DNA from: Streptomyces sp. TP-A0356
Lineage (GTDB): Bacteria > Actinomycetota > Actinomycetes > Streptomycetales > Streptomycetaceae
Length of the DNA stretch: 64,000 bases
Reading direction: 5' to 3'
Assembly: GCF_001417775.1 (NCBI RefSeq)
Contig: NZ_BBZJ01000030.1
Span: 1 to 64,000 of the forward strand
The notes under the pieces were generated by a model. That model worked only from the letters and a program-made list of their open reading frames with translations. It was not told where the DNA came from and ran no database searches. Positions 39,832 through 48,727 of this stretch are shown in pieces. Each line of letters opens with the position of its first letter. The first letter of the stretch is position 1. Made by a program: the position numbers and the translations under genes.

Positions 39832-41196
39832 ATGCGGATGCGAGGGCGGGTCCAGGTGCTGGGGGCCGCGGCCGGCGTCGCGGTAGGAGCGCCCGCGGCC
39901 CTTTGGGCCCTGAACCGAGTGGCCGGCGAGGACGGGCGTGCGCCGCAGGCCGTCCCCACGGATCTGCGCCACCGCGATCCCGACGCAACTGACGCGGCGC
40001 GGCGGGTGTACGCGCTGCTGGCCGGGCTGGAGAACGACGCGCGGCGGGGCCGGCCGGGCCAGACCGTGATCGGGCAGCACGTGGAGTTGCACAACGAGCG
40101 GTACAACGCTGGGTACGGCGACTACAAGGGCACCAAGCAGCCCGGCTACTACTACCGCAAGGCCCAGGACATCACCGGCCGCCTGCCCGCCTTCGTGGAG
40201 TTCGATCTGGGTCCCGGCTACGAGCGTCCGGGCTGGGCCGTGGGCGAGCCCCGCTCCTACTCCCGCGCCTGGCCGAGCTGCCGCCCCCAGTGGGGGTACG
40301 TGGAGGACGCCGTGGACCTCGCGGTCGGCGTGTGGGCGGGTCTGCCCCGGCCGGCTGACGGCTCGTACCGTCCCTCGGGCACCCACATGGACTGCTCCTC
40401 CGGTACCGAGGTCGCCCTGCCGCACAACGGCGGCGCCCCGGCGGGCCTGGTCGGGTTCTCCTTCCACCAGCCCTACCCGGGCAGCCCGGTCAAGGGCTTC
40501 GCGCAGACGCTGCGCCGCAACTCACCAGCCGCGCGGGACCCTGGCTGGTTCGGCCGGGTGGTCACCGAGGGCACCGCCGAGCACGGGGCTCTGCTGCACG
40601 ACCTCGGGTATCTCGCGGACCACCTGGGCTATCTGGCAGGGCGGGACGTTCCGGTGCTGCTGCGGCCGTACCACGAGATGAACACGGTGCCCGGGCGCGG
40701 CTTCTGGTGGGCGGGGCAGGACCCGGCCGCGTACCAGAGGCTGTGGCGGCTGACGTACGACTTCCTGGTGGGCCGGCGCGGCCTGCACAACCTGGTCTTT
40801 GTGTGGTCTCCCAACTCCTGGGACGGCGCTTACGGCCGACCGCCGAAGGCCTACTTCCCGGGCGGTGGCTACGTGGACGTCGTAGGCGTTGACGACTACA
40901 GCGGGAGCCCGGCTCAGCCGTTCGGCGACGGCGGGTGGACCGAGGTCTGGTACCGCGGCCTGGAGGAATACGTGAGGCCGCGGATCGTTGCCGAGTCCTT
41001 CCATGTGCCGCTCAACGCGCACCAGCCCCGGACCCTGACCCGGACGCCGTGGGTGCTGTGGACGGTCTGGGGGCAGGCGCTGACGTACGACAACGTCTCC
41101 GAGCCCCGCCACAAGAACACCGCGGCCGATGTGAAGCAGACCTACGGCTCCTCCCAGGTGATCACCGCCGCCGACTGGAGATCAATCGGCAAGTGA
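39832..41196 (+). CDS. Exported glycoside hydrolase family 26 protein (beta-mannanase type)
   Basis: A 454-residue enzyme with an N-terminal hydrophobic export segment (about 6-30, VQVLGAAAGVAVGAPAALWAL). The catalytic barrel has the GH26 hallmarks: GFSFHQPYPG, RPYHEMNTVPGRGFWWAG with the probable acid/base Glu282, FVWSPNS, VDVVGVDDYSG, and PRIVAESFH with Glu388 as probable nucleophile. GH26 enzymes mostly hydrolyse beta-1,4-mannan. A GGGGGA site precedes ATG 39832, and the frame upstream of it is not homologous. It is the first of five co-directional genes; the next is a membrane glycosyltransferase, so the enzyme probably trims or releases a mannan-like polymer made by that protein, rather than digesting plant material. 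Confidence 0.82.
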   Translation: MRMRGRVQVLGAAAGVAVGAPAALWALNRVAGEDGRAPQAVPTDLRHRDPDATDAARRVYALLAGLENDARRGRPGQTVIGQHVELHNERYNAGYGDYKGTKQPGYYYRKAQDITGRLPAFVEFDLGPGYERPGWAVGEPRSYSRAWPSCRPQWGYVEDAVDLAVGVWAGLPRPADGSYRPSGTHMDCSSGTEVALPHNGGAPAGLVGFSFHQPYPGSPVKGFAQTLRRNSPAARDPGWFGRVVTEGTAEHGALLHDLGYLADHLGYLAGRDVPVLLRPYHEMNTVPGRGFWWAGQDPAAYQRLWRLTYDFLVGRRGLHNLVFVWSPNSWDGAYGRPPKAYFPGGGYVDVVGVDDYSGSPAQPFGDGGWTEVWYRGLEEYVRPRIVAESFHVPLNAHQPRTLTRTPWVLWTVWGQALTYDNVSEPRHKNTAADVKQTYGSSQVITAADWRSIGK

Positions 41197-41199
41197 CGA

Positions 41200-41331
41200 T
41201 TCAGTTAAGTTCTGAACGAAAGCTTTCACGCTTCCCCCTCACCTCGCACTTATGTGTAAGGATCAGCTATCTGTTCGGCCAGTGGTTCGGGCGCCTGGGG
41301 AGGGCATCTGAGCGGCGCGTGGCCGAACCAC
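41200..41331. promoter_or_regulatory. Intergenic region with three dyads before the GT2 gene
   Basis: The 258-base gap after the GH26 gene is less GC-rich than its surroundings and contains TTCAG/CTGAA arms (41200-41204, 41212-41216), the palindrome GAAAGCTTTC (41218-41227) and the long-range pair GTGGTTCGG/CCGAACCAC (41282-41290, 41323-41331). These could be an operator and a leader hairpin for the glycosyltransferase operon. I saw no known riboswitch. Confidence 0.4.
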
Positions 41332-41454
41332 CGAAGAAGGCGTTGGGGGCAGGAACTTGATGAGAATGCCATGGGGTGCACCAGTGTGCATGACATGGCG
41401 GGATCGCTGTTGCCTCGACGCGTCCACTGATCTCACTGGAGCTTCGCAGTCGTC

Positions 41455-42906
41455 ATGGCATCAACACTGGTTGACGGGGGTGCGCCGCATGCGCGGCACA
41501 ATGCCAAGCTGGCGCAACGCACCGCTGCCTGGAGGCCGGGCATCCTGCCCTTCTTGCTGCCGTTCGTCATGCTCGTCGCGTTCGGTCTGTGGTCCTACCG
41601 GCCGAGCTCCTCGCCCCTGAGCTGGGCGCTCACCGTCGTCTGGTCCCTGCCGGTGGTCGGTGTGCTTGTCGGCATCCAGGGAGCCCTGCTCATCCGCCGC
41701 CGAGTGCGGCGCCTGAACGAGATGACCCCGCCCGCTCGCGTCGACGAGGACTTCCTCATCGTCCTGGTGCCGACCATCGGCCGGCACGACACCTACCCGG
41801 CGCTGGAGCGCTCGGTCCTCTCCTATGTCGAGCACCTGCCGGAATGGTTCCCCTACATGCGGGTCGACGTCCTGACCGAGGAGGGCTGCGAGGCGGCAGA
41901 AACCATCGACCGACTCGCCGACTCGCATCGACTGATCCGGGTGGTGACGGTGCCCAAGGCCTACGTCCCCGCCAACGGCACCCGCTTCAAGGCCCGCGCC
42001 AACCACTACGCCCATGAGCTGCGCATCGACGAGGGCGAGGCGCTCGACCACGTCTGGGTGCTGCACATGGACGACGACACCGGAGTCGGCCCGGACACCG
42101 CCTCGTCGCTGGCCCAGTTCATCAACCGGCAGCGCCGTGCCCACCCCGACGAGGCCAAGCACATGGCCCAGGGCATCCTCACGTATCCACGCGAGAACGG
42201 GGTCAACCTCTTCACCTGGCTCGCCGACGCGGTGCGCCCCGCCGACGACATCGCCCGCTTCCGGGCGCTCACCGGCCTCGGCACCCCGGCGGCCGGCGTG
42301 CACGGCGAGCTGCTGGTGCTGCGAGCCTCCATCGAGGCCACAATCGGCTGGGACTTCGGTCCCAAGGAGATCGTCGAGGACGCCCGTCTCGCGCTGACCT
42401 TCTGCCGCAAGTACCCGGGCCGCAGCGACTGGTTCAACGGACGCTGCTACGGCGCCTCCCCCGCTAACTCGGCCGACTTCGTCAAGCAGCGCGAGCGCTG
42501 GGCCTGGGGCCTGGTCGCCCTCTGCTTCAACAAGGCCGTCCCCTGGCGCTACCGCTGGTTCCTCTCGATCTGCGTGGCCACCTGGATCCTCGGCCCGCTC
42601 CAGCACATCGTCGCAGTGCTGTGCATCGGCCTGCTGGTCGGCGACCTGAACACCTCGCCGGCCACGCAGTCGATCGTCATCCTGTGGGCCCTCAACTTCG
42701 CCTACGTCATCTGGACCTACTGGGAGGGACTGCGGCTGAACGCGCTCGCGTCGGTCAGTGGCCGGCGCAAGTGGTGGGAGCCGATCGTCGTGGTCGCGCT
42801 CATCCCCGTCTTCTCCGTGCTGGAGGGCGTCGGCGGCTTCAAGGGCTTCCTGAAGTTCGTCCGGCGCGAGGAGAACAAGTTCGTCGTGATCGCCAAGCCC
42901 GCCTGA
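41455..42906 (+). CDS. Membrane GT2 glycosyltransferase (beta-mannosyltransferase/synthase type)
   Basis: A 483-residue membrane enzyme with two N-terminal helices (about 29-80), a GT-A catalytic domain (about 95-350) and four C-terminal helices (about 360-455). Catalytic signatures are in order: LIVLVPTIGRHDTYPALERSV for nucleotide binding, HMDDDT with Asp206-208, EIVED with Glu308-Asp309, and QRERW at 345-349. This DDD, ED, QxxRW set marks processive beta-glycosyltransferases; the sequence is closer in feel to egghead/BRE-3 type beta-1,4-mannosyltransferases than to cellulose synthases. With GH26, GH113 and a sugar nucleotidyltransferase around it, a GDP-mannose-using synthase is inferred. 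It would polymerise at the cytoplasmic face and export through its helices. Confidence 0.8.
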   Translation: MASTLVDGGAPHARHNAKLAQRTAAWRPGILPFLLPFVMLVAFGLWSYRPSSSPLSWALTVVWSLPVVGVLVGIQGALLIRRRVRRLNEMTPPARVDEDFLIVLVPTIGRHDTYPALERSVLSYVEHLPEWFPYMRVDVLTEEGCEAAETIDRLADSHRLIRVVTVPKAYVPANGTRFKARANHYAHELRIDEGEALDHVWVLHMDDDTGVGPDTASSLAQFINRQRRAHPDEAKHMAQGILTYPRENGVNLFTWLADAVRPADDIARFRALTGLGTPAAGVHGELLVLRASIEATIGWDFGPKEIVEDARLALTFCRKYPGRSDWFNGRCYGASPANSADFVKQRERWAWGLVALCFNKAVPWRYRWFLSICVATWILGPLQHIVAVLCIGLLVGDLNTSPATQSIVILWALNFAYVIWTYWEGLRLNALASVSGRRKWWEPIVVVALIPVFSVLEGVGGFKGFLKFVRREENKFVVIAKPA

Positions 42907-42928
42907 CCTCCCTCGGACACACAGACTG

Positions 42929-44158
42929 ATGATGAAGCGTTCACGTTCCCGGCTGCCCCTGCTCGCCATCTTCCCGGTGACCGTCCTCAGCCTCGTGCTG
43001 GGCACCCCCTTCCTCCTCGGCAACCACCCGGTGCGCTGGGAGTCGGGCTCGGTCCTTCCGAAGATCGTCGTCGGCGACTCCCCGGAGTCCGGCTCCGGCG
43101 CCCCGACGGCCGGCACCCCGAAGAGCTCCGTGCCGTCCACCGCCGACGCCCTCAAAGTGGCGAAGCCCTGGAAGCCGGGCGCGGCCCAGTGGGGCGTACA
43201 GATCTACTGGGAGGAGGAGAAACAGAAGCGTTCCGACGCGTTCATCGAGGCGCAGGCCCAGAAGCAGGCCACGTACCTCGTCGGCCTGGGCGCCAACTCG
43301 GTGTCGCTCTCCTTCCCCTTCTACACCGAGGGCCGTACGTCCGATGTGACGAAGACCGGACCCGGGACGCCGTCCCCGGAACGCGTCCGGCGTGTCTTGA
43401 AGGTCTTCGAGGACGCCGGCTTCCGCACGACGATCCGCCCTGTCATGGACGAGGCCTCCCTGAACCCGCCGACCGGCTGGCGCGGCAACATCGAGCCCGC
43501 CTCCCGCTCCGCCTGGTTCCGCTCCTACCAGACCTTCCTCGCCCCGTACCTCAAGGTCGCCCAGGACGAGAAGGCGAACACTTTCGTCATCGGCACCGAA
43601 CTGACCTCGATGGAGGGCGACTCCGGCTGGGACTCGCTGGTCGCCTCCGCGGAGAAGTCCTTCTCCGGCGAGGTCGCCTACGACGCCAACTGGGACAAGT
43701 ACGTGACCGGCCGCATCAACATCCCGGTCAACCACCTCGGCATCGATGCCTACTTCCCGGTCAAGGTGCCGGACACCGCGCCGGTGAGCCGGCTGGTCAA
43801 GGGCTGGAACGAGTGGCTGGACAGGAAGTCCACCGGCGCCCTGCCCCATATCACCCTCTCCGAGGCCGGCATCGGCGCCATGGACGGCGCCTACCACGCA
43901 CCCGGCGACTTCTACGCCCGCCGGACCGTCAACCCGACAGTGCAGGCCAACTGGTACAAGGCCGCCTGCCAGGTGGTCCAGGAGCGCCGGATGACCGGCG
44001 TCTACTGGTGGTCGATCTGGTTCGACGACGACCCCAACACGCCACCGGATGACAAGACCGCCTCACGTCTGGACTTCGCCGGCCGCACGCAGAGCGAGCA
44101 GGCCATCAAAGCCTGCTTCAGCTCCGGCTACACAGGGCCGGGCAACACCGCCCCGTAA
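42929..44158 (+). CDS. Exported GH113-like glycoside hydrolase (beta-mannanase type)
   Basis: A 409-residue protein with a signal-anchor (RLPLLAIFPVTVLSLVLGTPFLL, about 8-32), a Ser/Pro/Gly linker, and a barrel domain from about residue 85 (WGVQIYWEEEKQKRSDAFIEAQAQKQATYLVGLGANSVSLSFPFYTEG). Probable catalytic glutamates are Glu224 in FVIGTELTSME and Glu312 in ITLSEAGIGA, placed as in GH113. GH113 enzymes are beta-1,4-mannanases. It follows the GT2 gene by 22 bases, so would be co-expressed. Together with the GH26 enzyme it gives the locus two mannanase-type enzymes outside the membrane, which fits polymer trimming or recycling. Confidence 0.75.
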   Translation: MMKRSRSRLPLLAIFPVTVLSLVLGTPFLLGNHPVRWESGSVLPKIVVGDSPESGSGAPTAGTPKSSVPSTADALKVAKPWKPGAAQWGVQIYWEEEKQKRSDAFIEAQAQKQATYLVGLGANSVSLSFPFYTEGRTSDVTKTGPGTPSPERVRRVLKVFEDAGFRTTIRPVMDEASLNPPTGWRGNIEPASRSAWFRSYQTFLAPYLKVAQDEKANTFVIGTELTSMEGDSGWDSLVASAEKSFSGEVAYDANWDKYVTGRINIPVNHLGIDAYFPVKVPDTAPVSRLVKGWNEWLDRKSTGALPHITLSEAGIGAMDGAYHAPGDFYARRTVNPTVQANWYKAACQVVQERRMTGVYWWSIWFDDDPNTPPDDKTASRLDFAGRTQSEQAIKACFSSGYTGPGNTAP

Positions 44159-44270
44159 CTGCCGAACCGTGAAGATCCCCGGACATCCCGAGAGATCCAG
44201 AGAGCCCGACAGCTCCTGAGAGCCCCCCACACCACCACCATCCGTCCCCGCGACCCAAGGCGGACACCAC

Positions 44271-45404
44271 ATGACTGAAGCGATCCTCCTCGTGGGCGGT
44301 CAGGGCACCAGACTCCGACCTCTGACCAGCCACATGCCCAAGCCGCTGCTCCCGGTGGCCGGGGTGCCGTTCCTCACGCACCAACTGGCGCGCGCAGCCG
44401 CAGCGGGGGTCACCCGGATCGTCTTCGCCACCTCCTACCTGGCGGAGCTCTTCGAAGCCGAGTTCGGCGACGGCGGTCAGCTCGGCCTGGAGCTGGAGTA
44501 CGTCACCGAGAAGGTCCCCCTCGGCACCGGCGGCGCCATCCGCAACGCCGCCGAACGGCTGCGCAGCGCCCCCGACGAGCCGGTGCTCGTCCTGAACGGC
44601 GACATCCTCTCCGGCCTCGACATCGCGGCTCTGCGCGACGGCCACCGGGCCTCCGGCGCCGACGTCACCCTGCACCTCAAACGGGTGGACGACCCACGCG
44701 CCTTCGGCCTCGTCCCCACCGACGCCGACGGCCGCGTCACGGCGTTCCTGGAGAAGCCGCAGACGCCCGAAGAGATCACCACCGACCAAATCAACGCCGG
44801 CTGCTACGTCTTCACCCGCGCGGTGCTCGACCGCATCCCCGCCGGCCGGGTCGTCTCCGTGGAGCGCGAGACTTTCCCCGAGCTGCTCGCCTCCGGCGCC
44901 CATGTGCGCGGCGTCGTCAACGACTGCTACTGGCTCGACCTCGGCACCCCGGCTGCGTTCGTCCAGGGCTCAGCCGACCTGGTACGCGGAAAGGTCGCCT
45001 CCCCCGCGCTGCCCGGCCCGGTGGGCGAGGCCCTGGTGCTGCCCGGCGCCCATGTCCACCCAAGCGCCGTGCTCAGCGGCGGCACGGTGGTGGGCCCCGG
45101 TGCGGTGATCGGCGAGGGCACGGTCGTCGAGGGCAGCGTGCTGCTGGCCGGTGCCCGGATCGACGCCCGCGCCAGCCTCCACCGCTCCGTAATCGGTCGG
45201 CACGCCCGGATCGGCGGGGGCAGCGTCCTCGACGCGGTGGTCGTCGGCGACGGCGCCCGGATCGACGAGGGCAACGAACTCCCGCCCGGCCTGCGCATCG
45301 CCTGCGGCGCCCACCTTCCCGCGCACGGCGTCCGCACCTCCGCCTCTGCTGCCCCCTGCACGATCGCCCACTCCGGAGCTCCCCATGCATCTACACCCCA
45401 CTGA
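44271..45404 (+). CDS. NDP-sugar pyrophosphorylase, mannose-1-phosphate guanylyltransferase type
   Basis: A 377-residue cytosolic enzyme that would make a nucleotide sugar (probably GDP-mannose) from sugar-1-phosphate. The N-terminal Rossmann-like domain has AILLVGGQGTRLRPLTSHMPKPLLPVAG, EKVPLGTGGAIRNA and VLNGDIL, the standard nucleotidyltransferase motifs. The C-terminal part (about 240-345) is a left-handed beta-helix of hexapeptide repeats (AVLSGGTVVGPGAVIGEGTVVEGSVLLAG). ATG 44271 is preceded by AAGGCGGACACC. Its 3' end overlaps the acyltransferase gene by 20 bases. In the locus context it would supply the donor for the GT2 enzyme. Confidence 0.86.
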   Translation: MTEAILLVGGQGTRLRPLTSHMPKPLLPVAGVPFLTHQLARAAAAGVTRIVFATSYLAELFEAEFGDGGQLGLELEYVTEKVPLGTGGAIRNAAERLRSAPDEPVLVLNGDILSGLDIAALRDGHRASGADVTLHLKRVDDPRAFGLVPTDADGRVTAFLEKPQTPEEITTDQINAGCYVFTRAVLDRIPAGRVVSVERETFPELLASGAHVRGVVNDCYWLDLGTPAAFVQGSADLVRGKVASPALPGPVGEALVLPGAHVHPSAVLSGGTVVGPGAVIGEGTVVEGSVLLAGARIDARASLHRSVIGRHARIGGGSVLDAVVVGDGARIDEGNELPPGLRIACGAHLPAHGVRTSASAAPCTIAHSGAPHASTPH

Positions 45405-47433
45405 CCGCCCCAGACCCGAGGGTTGGGGGCCGCAACAGGCGTACGGGGGCTACAGCCAGCAGGGGTATGGCAACCCGCCACCCCCGCCGCAGTACGTCGA
45501 CCAAGTAATCCCGCAGCAGCCGTACGCCCCCGAGCACGACACCGTCGTAGCCGCTCCGGAAGCCGCACCGGGGAAGGACGCGAAGCCGGAACCCGCCCCC
45601 CTGCGCTCCCGCTTCCACGCCGTCGACGGCCTGCGCGGCCTCGCCATCCTGTCGGTGCTGCTCTACCACACCAACTGGTTCAGCAATGGCCTCTTCGGCG
45701 TGGACGCCTTCTTCGTCCTCTCCGGCTTCCTGACCACGCTCGTCCTGATCCGCGAGGTGGAGCGCACCGGCCGCATCCGCATCGGCCGCTTCTATCGCCG
45801 CCGCTTCAAGCGACTGCTGCCTGGACTGCTGATCACGCTCGGCCTGGTAGTGGGGATCTCGTACCTCACCAGCCCGCTGAAGGAGGCGCAGTCGCTCTCC
45901 AAGCAGGCACTCGGCGCGCTGCTCCAGATCGGCAACTGGGCGCAGATCGCCCGCGGCGACGCGTACTGGGACCACTTCGGCGCGATCCAGCCCCTGTCGG
46001 CGATGTGGTCGTTGAGCATCACCGAGCAGTTCTACGTGGTGTGGCCGCTGGTCCTGGTCCTCGCCCTCGCCGTCTTCCGCCGTCGTGTGCTGCCCGTCGC
46101 GGTGCTCGCGGTGCTGCTGTTCGGCGCGTCCGCCTTGGTCGCACCGGTGATGTGGCGGGGTGGAAACCACGACACCGACTACCTGTACCTGGCGACGCAG
46201 ACCCGAGCCGTGGCGTTCATGGCGGGCGCGGCAGCAGCCTTCGTGGTGTACCTGGTCCAGCGCGGGGCCGCCCGGCGCGGTGGCGGCCCGAAGGCCGGCT
46301 ACCACCTGGCCTCCGTGACCGCGATCGTCTCGCTGGCCGCGGTGGTCTACTGCAGCATCAAGGTGAACACGTACCACGAGCCGCGGCTCTACGAGGGAGG
46401 CCTCGCCATCGTCGCCCTCCTGATCGCGGTGACCGCAGCCTGCCTCAGCACCGACCGCGGCCCGCTGGCCCGGGTCCTGCGCCTCAAGCCACTCATGGAG
46501 ATCGGCCAGATCTCCTACAGTCTGTATCTGCTGCACCTGCCCGTGTACTGGCTGCTGTTGATGGCCTACCCGGACGTGAAGCCGTACGCCCTGTTCCTGC
46601 TGGGTACCGGCCTCACCTGGCTGCTCGCCATGATCATGCACTACACGATCGAGCAGTACCGCGTTCGCGACTGGCGCCCCTCCCGGGCGGTCCCCCTGTT
46701 CACCGCGGCCAGCCTCGTCATCGGCTTCGGCTCCTGGTACCTCCCCACCTACATCGCCCACTCCATGCACCCCGACGGCAAGCCGCTGGTCCTGACCCTC
46801 GGCGACTCAATGGCGGAGGACTTCGCGACGGCGCTGTCGCAGTACGGCGACAAGTACGCCGTGGTCGACGGCGGCCAGGGCGGCTGCGGCATCATGCAGC
46901 CCCAGGCGGTACGCGACCGTGTGGGCAAGGTTCTGAAGAACTGGCAAGCGTGCCTCGCCTGGAAGGACTTCTGGACGAAGAACTTGCAGAACGCCGAGCC
47001 GGACGCCGTCCTCGTGCACGTCGGCTGGGACGCGGCGGAGCAGCAGATCAGTGGCAGGTGGCTGACGTCCTGCGACACCGCGTACCGCACCCGCTACCTG
47101 AAGCAGCTGGACACTGCCGTCTCCCTGATCCACAAACAGGCCCCTAAGGCGAAGATCCTGCTCATGAACGAGCGCCGCGCCAACGGCGCCATCATCGACA
47201 AGTGGGGCACCTGCTTCGACGACGTGATCGGCACCTACGTGAAGTCCGCCCCGGCCCAGGTGTCCCTGGTGAACCTCGACGCGTACCTGTGCCGCAACGG
47301 CGACTGCATGCAGTACAACGCCCAGGGCAAGCGTCTCTACCCGGACGGCGACGGTGTGCACCTCACCAAGGTCGGCATGGGCTTCGTCACCCCGTGGCTG
47401 GAGCAACAACTGTCGGCTGCGCTGAAGTCATGA
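45385..47433 (+). CDS. OatA-like acyltransferase with C-terminal SGNH domain
   Basis: A 682-residue membrane enzyme. Residues 1-70 form a Pro/Gln/Gly-rich cytosolic tail. An acyltransferase-3 domain follows with about ten membrane helices (about 75-450; FHAVDGLRGLAILSVLLYHTNWFSNGLFGVDAFFVLSGFL, with the active histidine in LLYHT, and the RRFKRLLP motif). The extracytoplasmic SGNH domain has Ser475 in LTLGDSMAED and Asp656-His659 in GDGVHLTKVG. Such two-domain proteins move acetyl groups across the membrane and onto a surface polymer. Here the likely acceptor is the mannan-like product of the neighbouring synthase, though peptidoglycan is the alternative. It overlaps the preceding gene by 20 bases and ends the operon. 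Confidence 0.88.
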   Translation: MHLHPTDRPRPEGWGPQQAYGGYSQQGYGNPPPPPQYVDQVIPQQPYAPEHDTVVAAPEAAPGKDAKPEPAPLRSRFHAVDGLRGLAILSVLLYHTNWFSNGLFGVDAFFVLSGFLTTLVLIREVERTGRIRIGRFYRRRFKRLLPGLLITLGLVVGISYLTSPLKEAQSLSKQALGALLQIGNWAQIARGDAYWDHFGAIQPLSAMWSLSITEQFYVVWPLVLVLALAVFRRRVLPVAVLAVLLFGASALVAPVMWRGGNHDTDYLYLATQTRAVAFMAGAAAAFVVYLVQRGAARRGGGPKAGYHLASVTAIVSLAAVVYCSIKVNTYHEPRLYEGGLAIVALLIAVTAACLSTDRGPLARVLRLKPLMEIGQISYSLYLLHLPVYWLLLMAYPDVKPYALFLLGTGLTWLLAMIMHYTIEQYRVRDWRPSRAVPLFTAASLVIGFGSWYLPTYIAHSMHPDGKPLVLTLGDSMAEDFATALSQYGDKYAVVDGGQGGCGIMQPQAVRDRVGKVLKNWQACLAWKDFWTKNLQNAEPDAVLVHVGWDAAEQQISGRWLTSCDTAYRTRYLKQLDTAVSLIHKQAPKAKILLMNERRANGAIIDKWGTCFDDVIGTYVKSAPAQVSLVNLDAYLCRNGDCMQYNAQGKRLYPDGDGVHLTKVGMGFVTPWLEQQLSAALKS

Positions 47434-47684
47434 CCCATGGCGGTCCTAACCTCGCGCTCTCACGCGTCGAGGGCTTTCGGCCGACGGTACGGGGGCCCTC
47501 CCGTTGCGCGGCAGCGAACTCGACGTTGCTCCGTCACCGCCACGCCTTCGTACGGTAAGCCGCGGAGCAGTGCCGACGTGAGCGGCGGCTGCCCTCGGGG
47601 AGCGGACTGCCGCACTGACTGCATCTCGGGACGGCCTTCCTACGCTTGCCAGAGTCCGCCCAGCCCTCCCCGACGACTAGAGGA

Positions 47685-47737
47685 AGCGCTGCCGTTCCCA
47701 GGCCCGTCACGCCGACAGTTCCGCGAACGGCAGCGCT
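47685..47737 (+). terminator. Long inverted repeat after the exopolysaccharide operon
   Basis: A perfect 13-base pair, AGCGCTGCCGTTC (47685-47697) and GAACGGCAGCGCT (47725-47737), encloses a 27-base loop about 250 bases after the acyltransferase stop. There is no U-run, as usual in Streptomyces. It could end the operon, or be the remaining end of a lost element. The rest of 47434-47775 holds no gene that I can support. Confidence 0.45.
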
Positions 47738-47775
47738 GAGATCGTCCGCTTGGAGATGTTGTCGCTACCTGCGCT

Positions 47776-47955
47776 TCAGGGGTTCGGGTCGGCGCTTGGA
47801 TCGGCCGGACGCGGACCGTACTGCGGCCGACGGTGTGTCTTGGGTCCTCGCGACCAGTGCAGCACCAGAGACGTCTTACCGACTCCCGCAGTGCCGGTTA
47901 CCAGCAGCACTCGCGCATAGGGGAGATCGTCATCGAGCAGACGGTCAATAGGACT
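47776..47955 (-). pseudogene. AfsR/NB-ARC-type regulator fragment
   Basis: On the minus strand a 60-codon piece reads LLDDDLPYARVLLVTGTAGVGKTSLVLHWSRG, which is the start of an NB-ARC ATPase domain with its P-loop (GTAGVGKT), as in SARP/AfsR-type regulators and related NTPases. The frame stops at 47776 with no further match, and upstream it runs into the IS3-like sequence near 47960. Only the P-loop region survives, so it is a relic of a larger regulator gene. Confidence 0.6.
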
Positions 47956-48069
47956 CCGTTAGGTCTGTCTTGATCTTGGTGTTGTGTGTGTTCTGCTGGG
48001 CAGGGGTTGGTGGCAGGTGGTGCAGATGCGAGCCGATCGGGCACCCATCGGACCTTGTGCTCGCACGAA

Positions 48070-48716
48070 TGCTCTACCTGATCGCCACGCGGATCTTCGC
48101 GTGGCTGGTCCTGCTGTCCCGATCCTCCGCGGCGAAGGAGGCCGAGATACTGATCCTGCGACACGAAGTCGCGGTACTGCGCCGGCAGGTCGCGGCCCCC
48201 AAGCCCCCCTGGCCCGACCGGACAGTGCTCACCACCTTCGCCCGACTCCTCCCACGGGCGCTACGCCAGCACCGGACCGTCTCCCCGCGCACCCTCCTGA
48301 CCTGGCAGCAACGCCTGATCAAGGACAAGTGGACACAACCCGCCTCGCCGGGACGCCCGCCGATACCCGACGAGCTGTGCGACCTGATCCTCCGGCTCGG
48401 CACCGAGAGCCCACGATGGGGCTTCCGGCGTGTCCACGGCGAACTCCGCCCCCTCGGGCACAAGGCCAGCCCGGCCACCGTCCGCCGCACCCTACGCACC
48501 GCCGGCCTCGGGCCGGCCCCTCGCCGACAATCGGCGCGCGATGAGTGGACCGCCTTCCTCAAGGCCCAGACCCACGGCCTCCTCACCACCGACCACTTCC
48601 ACCTCGACACGGTCGGCCTGCAACGGCTGTACGCGCTGTTCGTCATGGAGGCCCGCACCCGCACCGTCCACATCCCGGGGGGTCATCGCGCACCCCACCG
48701 CGGCCTAGACGAGTAG
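48070..48716 (+). pseudogene. IS3/rve-type transposase, 3'-truncated
   Basis: The frame from ATG 48070 gives MLYLIATRIFAWLVLLSRSSAAKEAEILILRHEVAVLRRQVAAPKPPWPDRTVLTTFARLLPRALRQHRTVSPRTLLTWQQRLIKDKWTQPASPGRPP, a common actinobacterial integrase-core transposase start. The DNA-binding region follows (LCDLILRLGTESPRWGFRRVHGEL) and then the beginning of the catalytic fold (HFHLDTVGLQRLYALFVMEARTRTVHI). After that a frameshift and truncation remove the rest of the DDE core. A shorter remnant of the same family lies at 53095-53320. Confidence 0.8.
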
Positions 48717-48727
48717 TTCCGATGTGT

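Noticed and set aside
41461..43155. 564-codon minus-strand frame
   Set aside because: It is antisense to the GT2 gene, whose catalytic motifs are all in order on the plus strand.
45391..46770. 459-codon minus-strand frame rich in His, Gln and Glu
   Set aside because: It is the antisense shadow of the acyltransferase gene.
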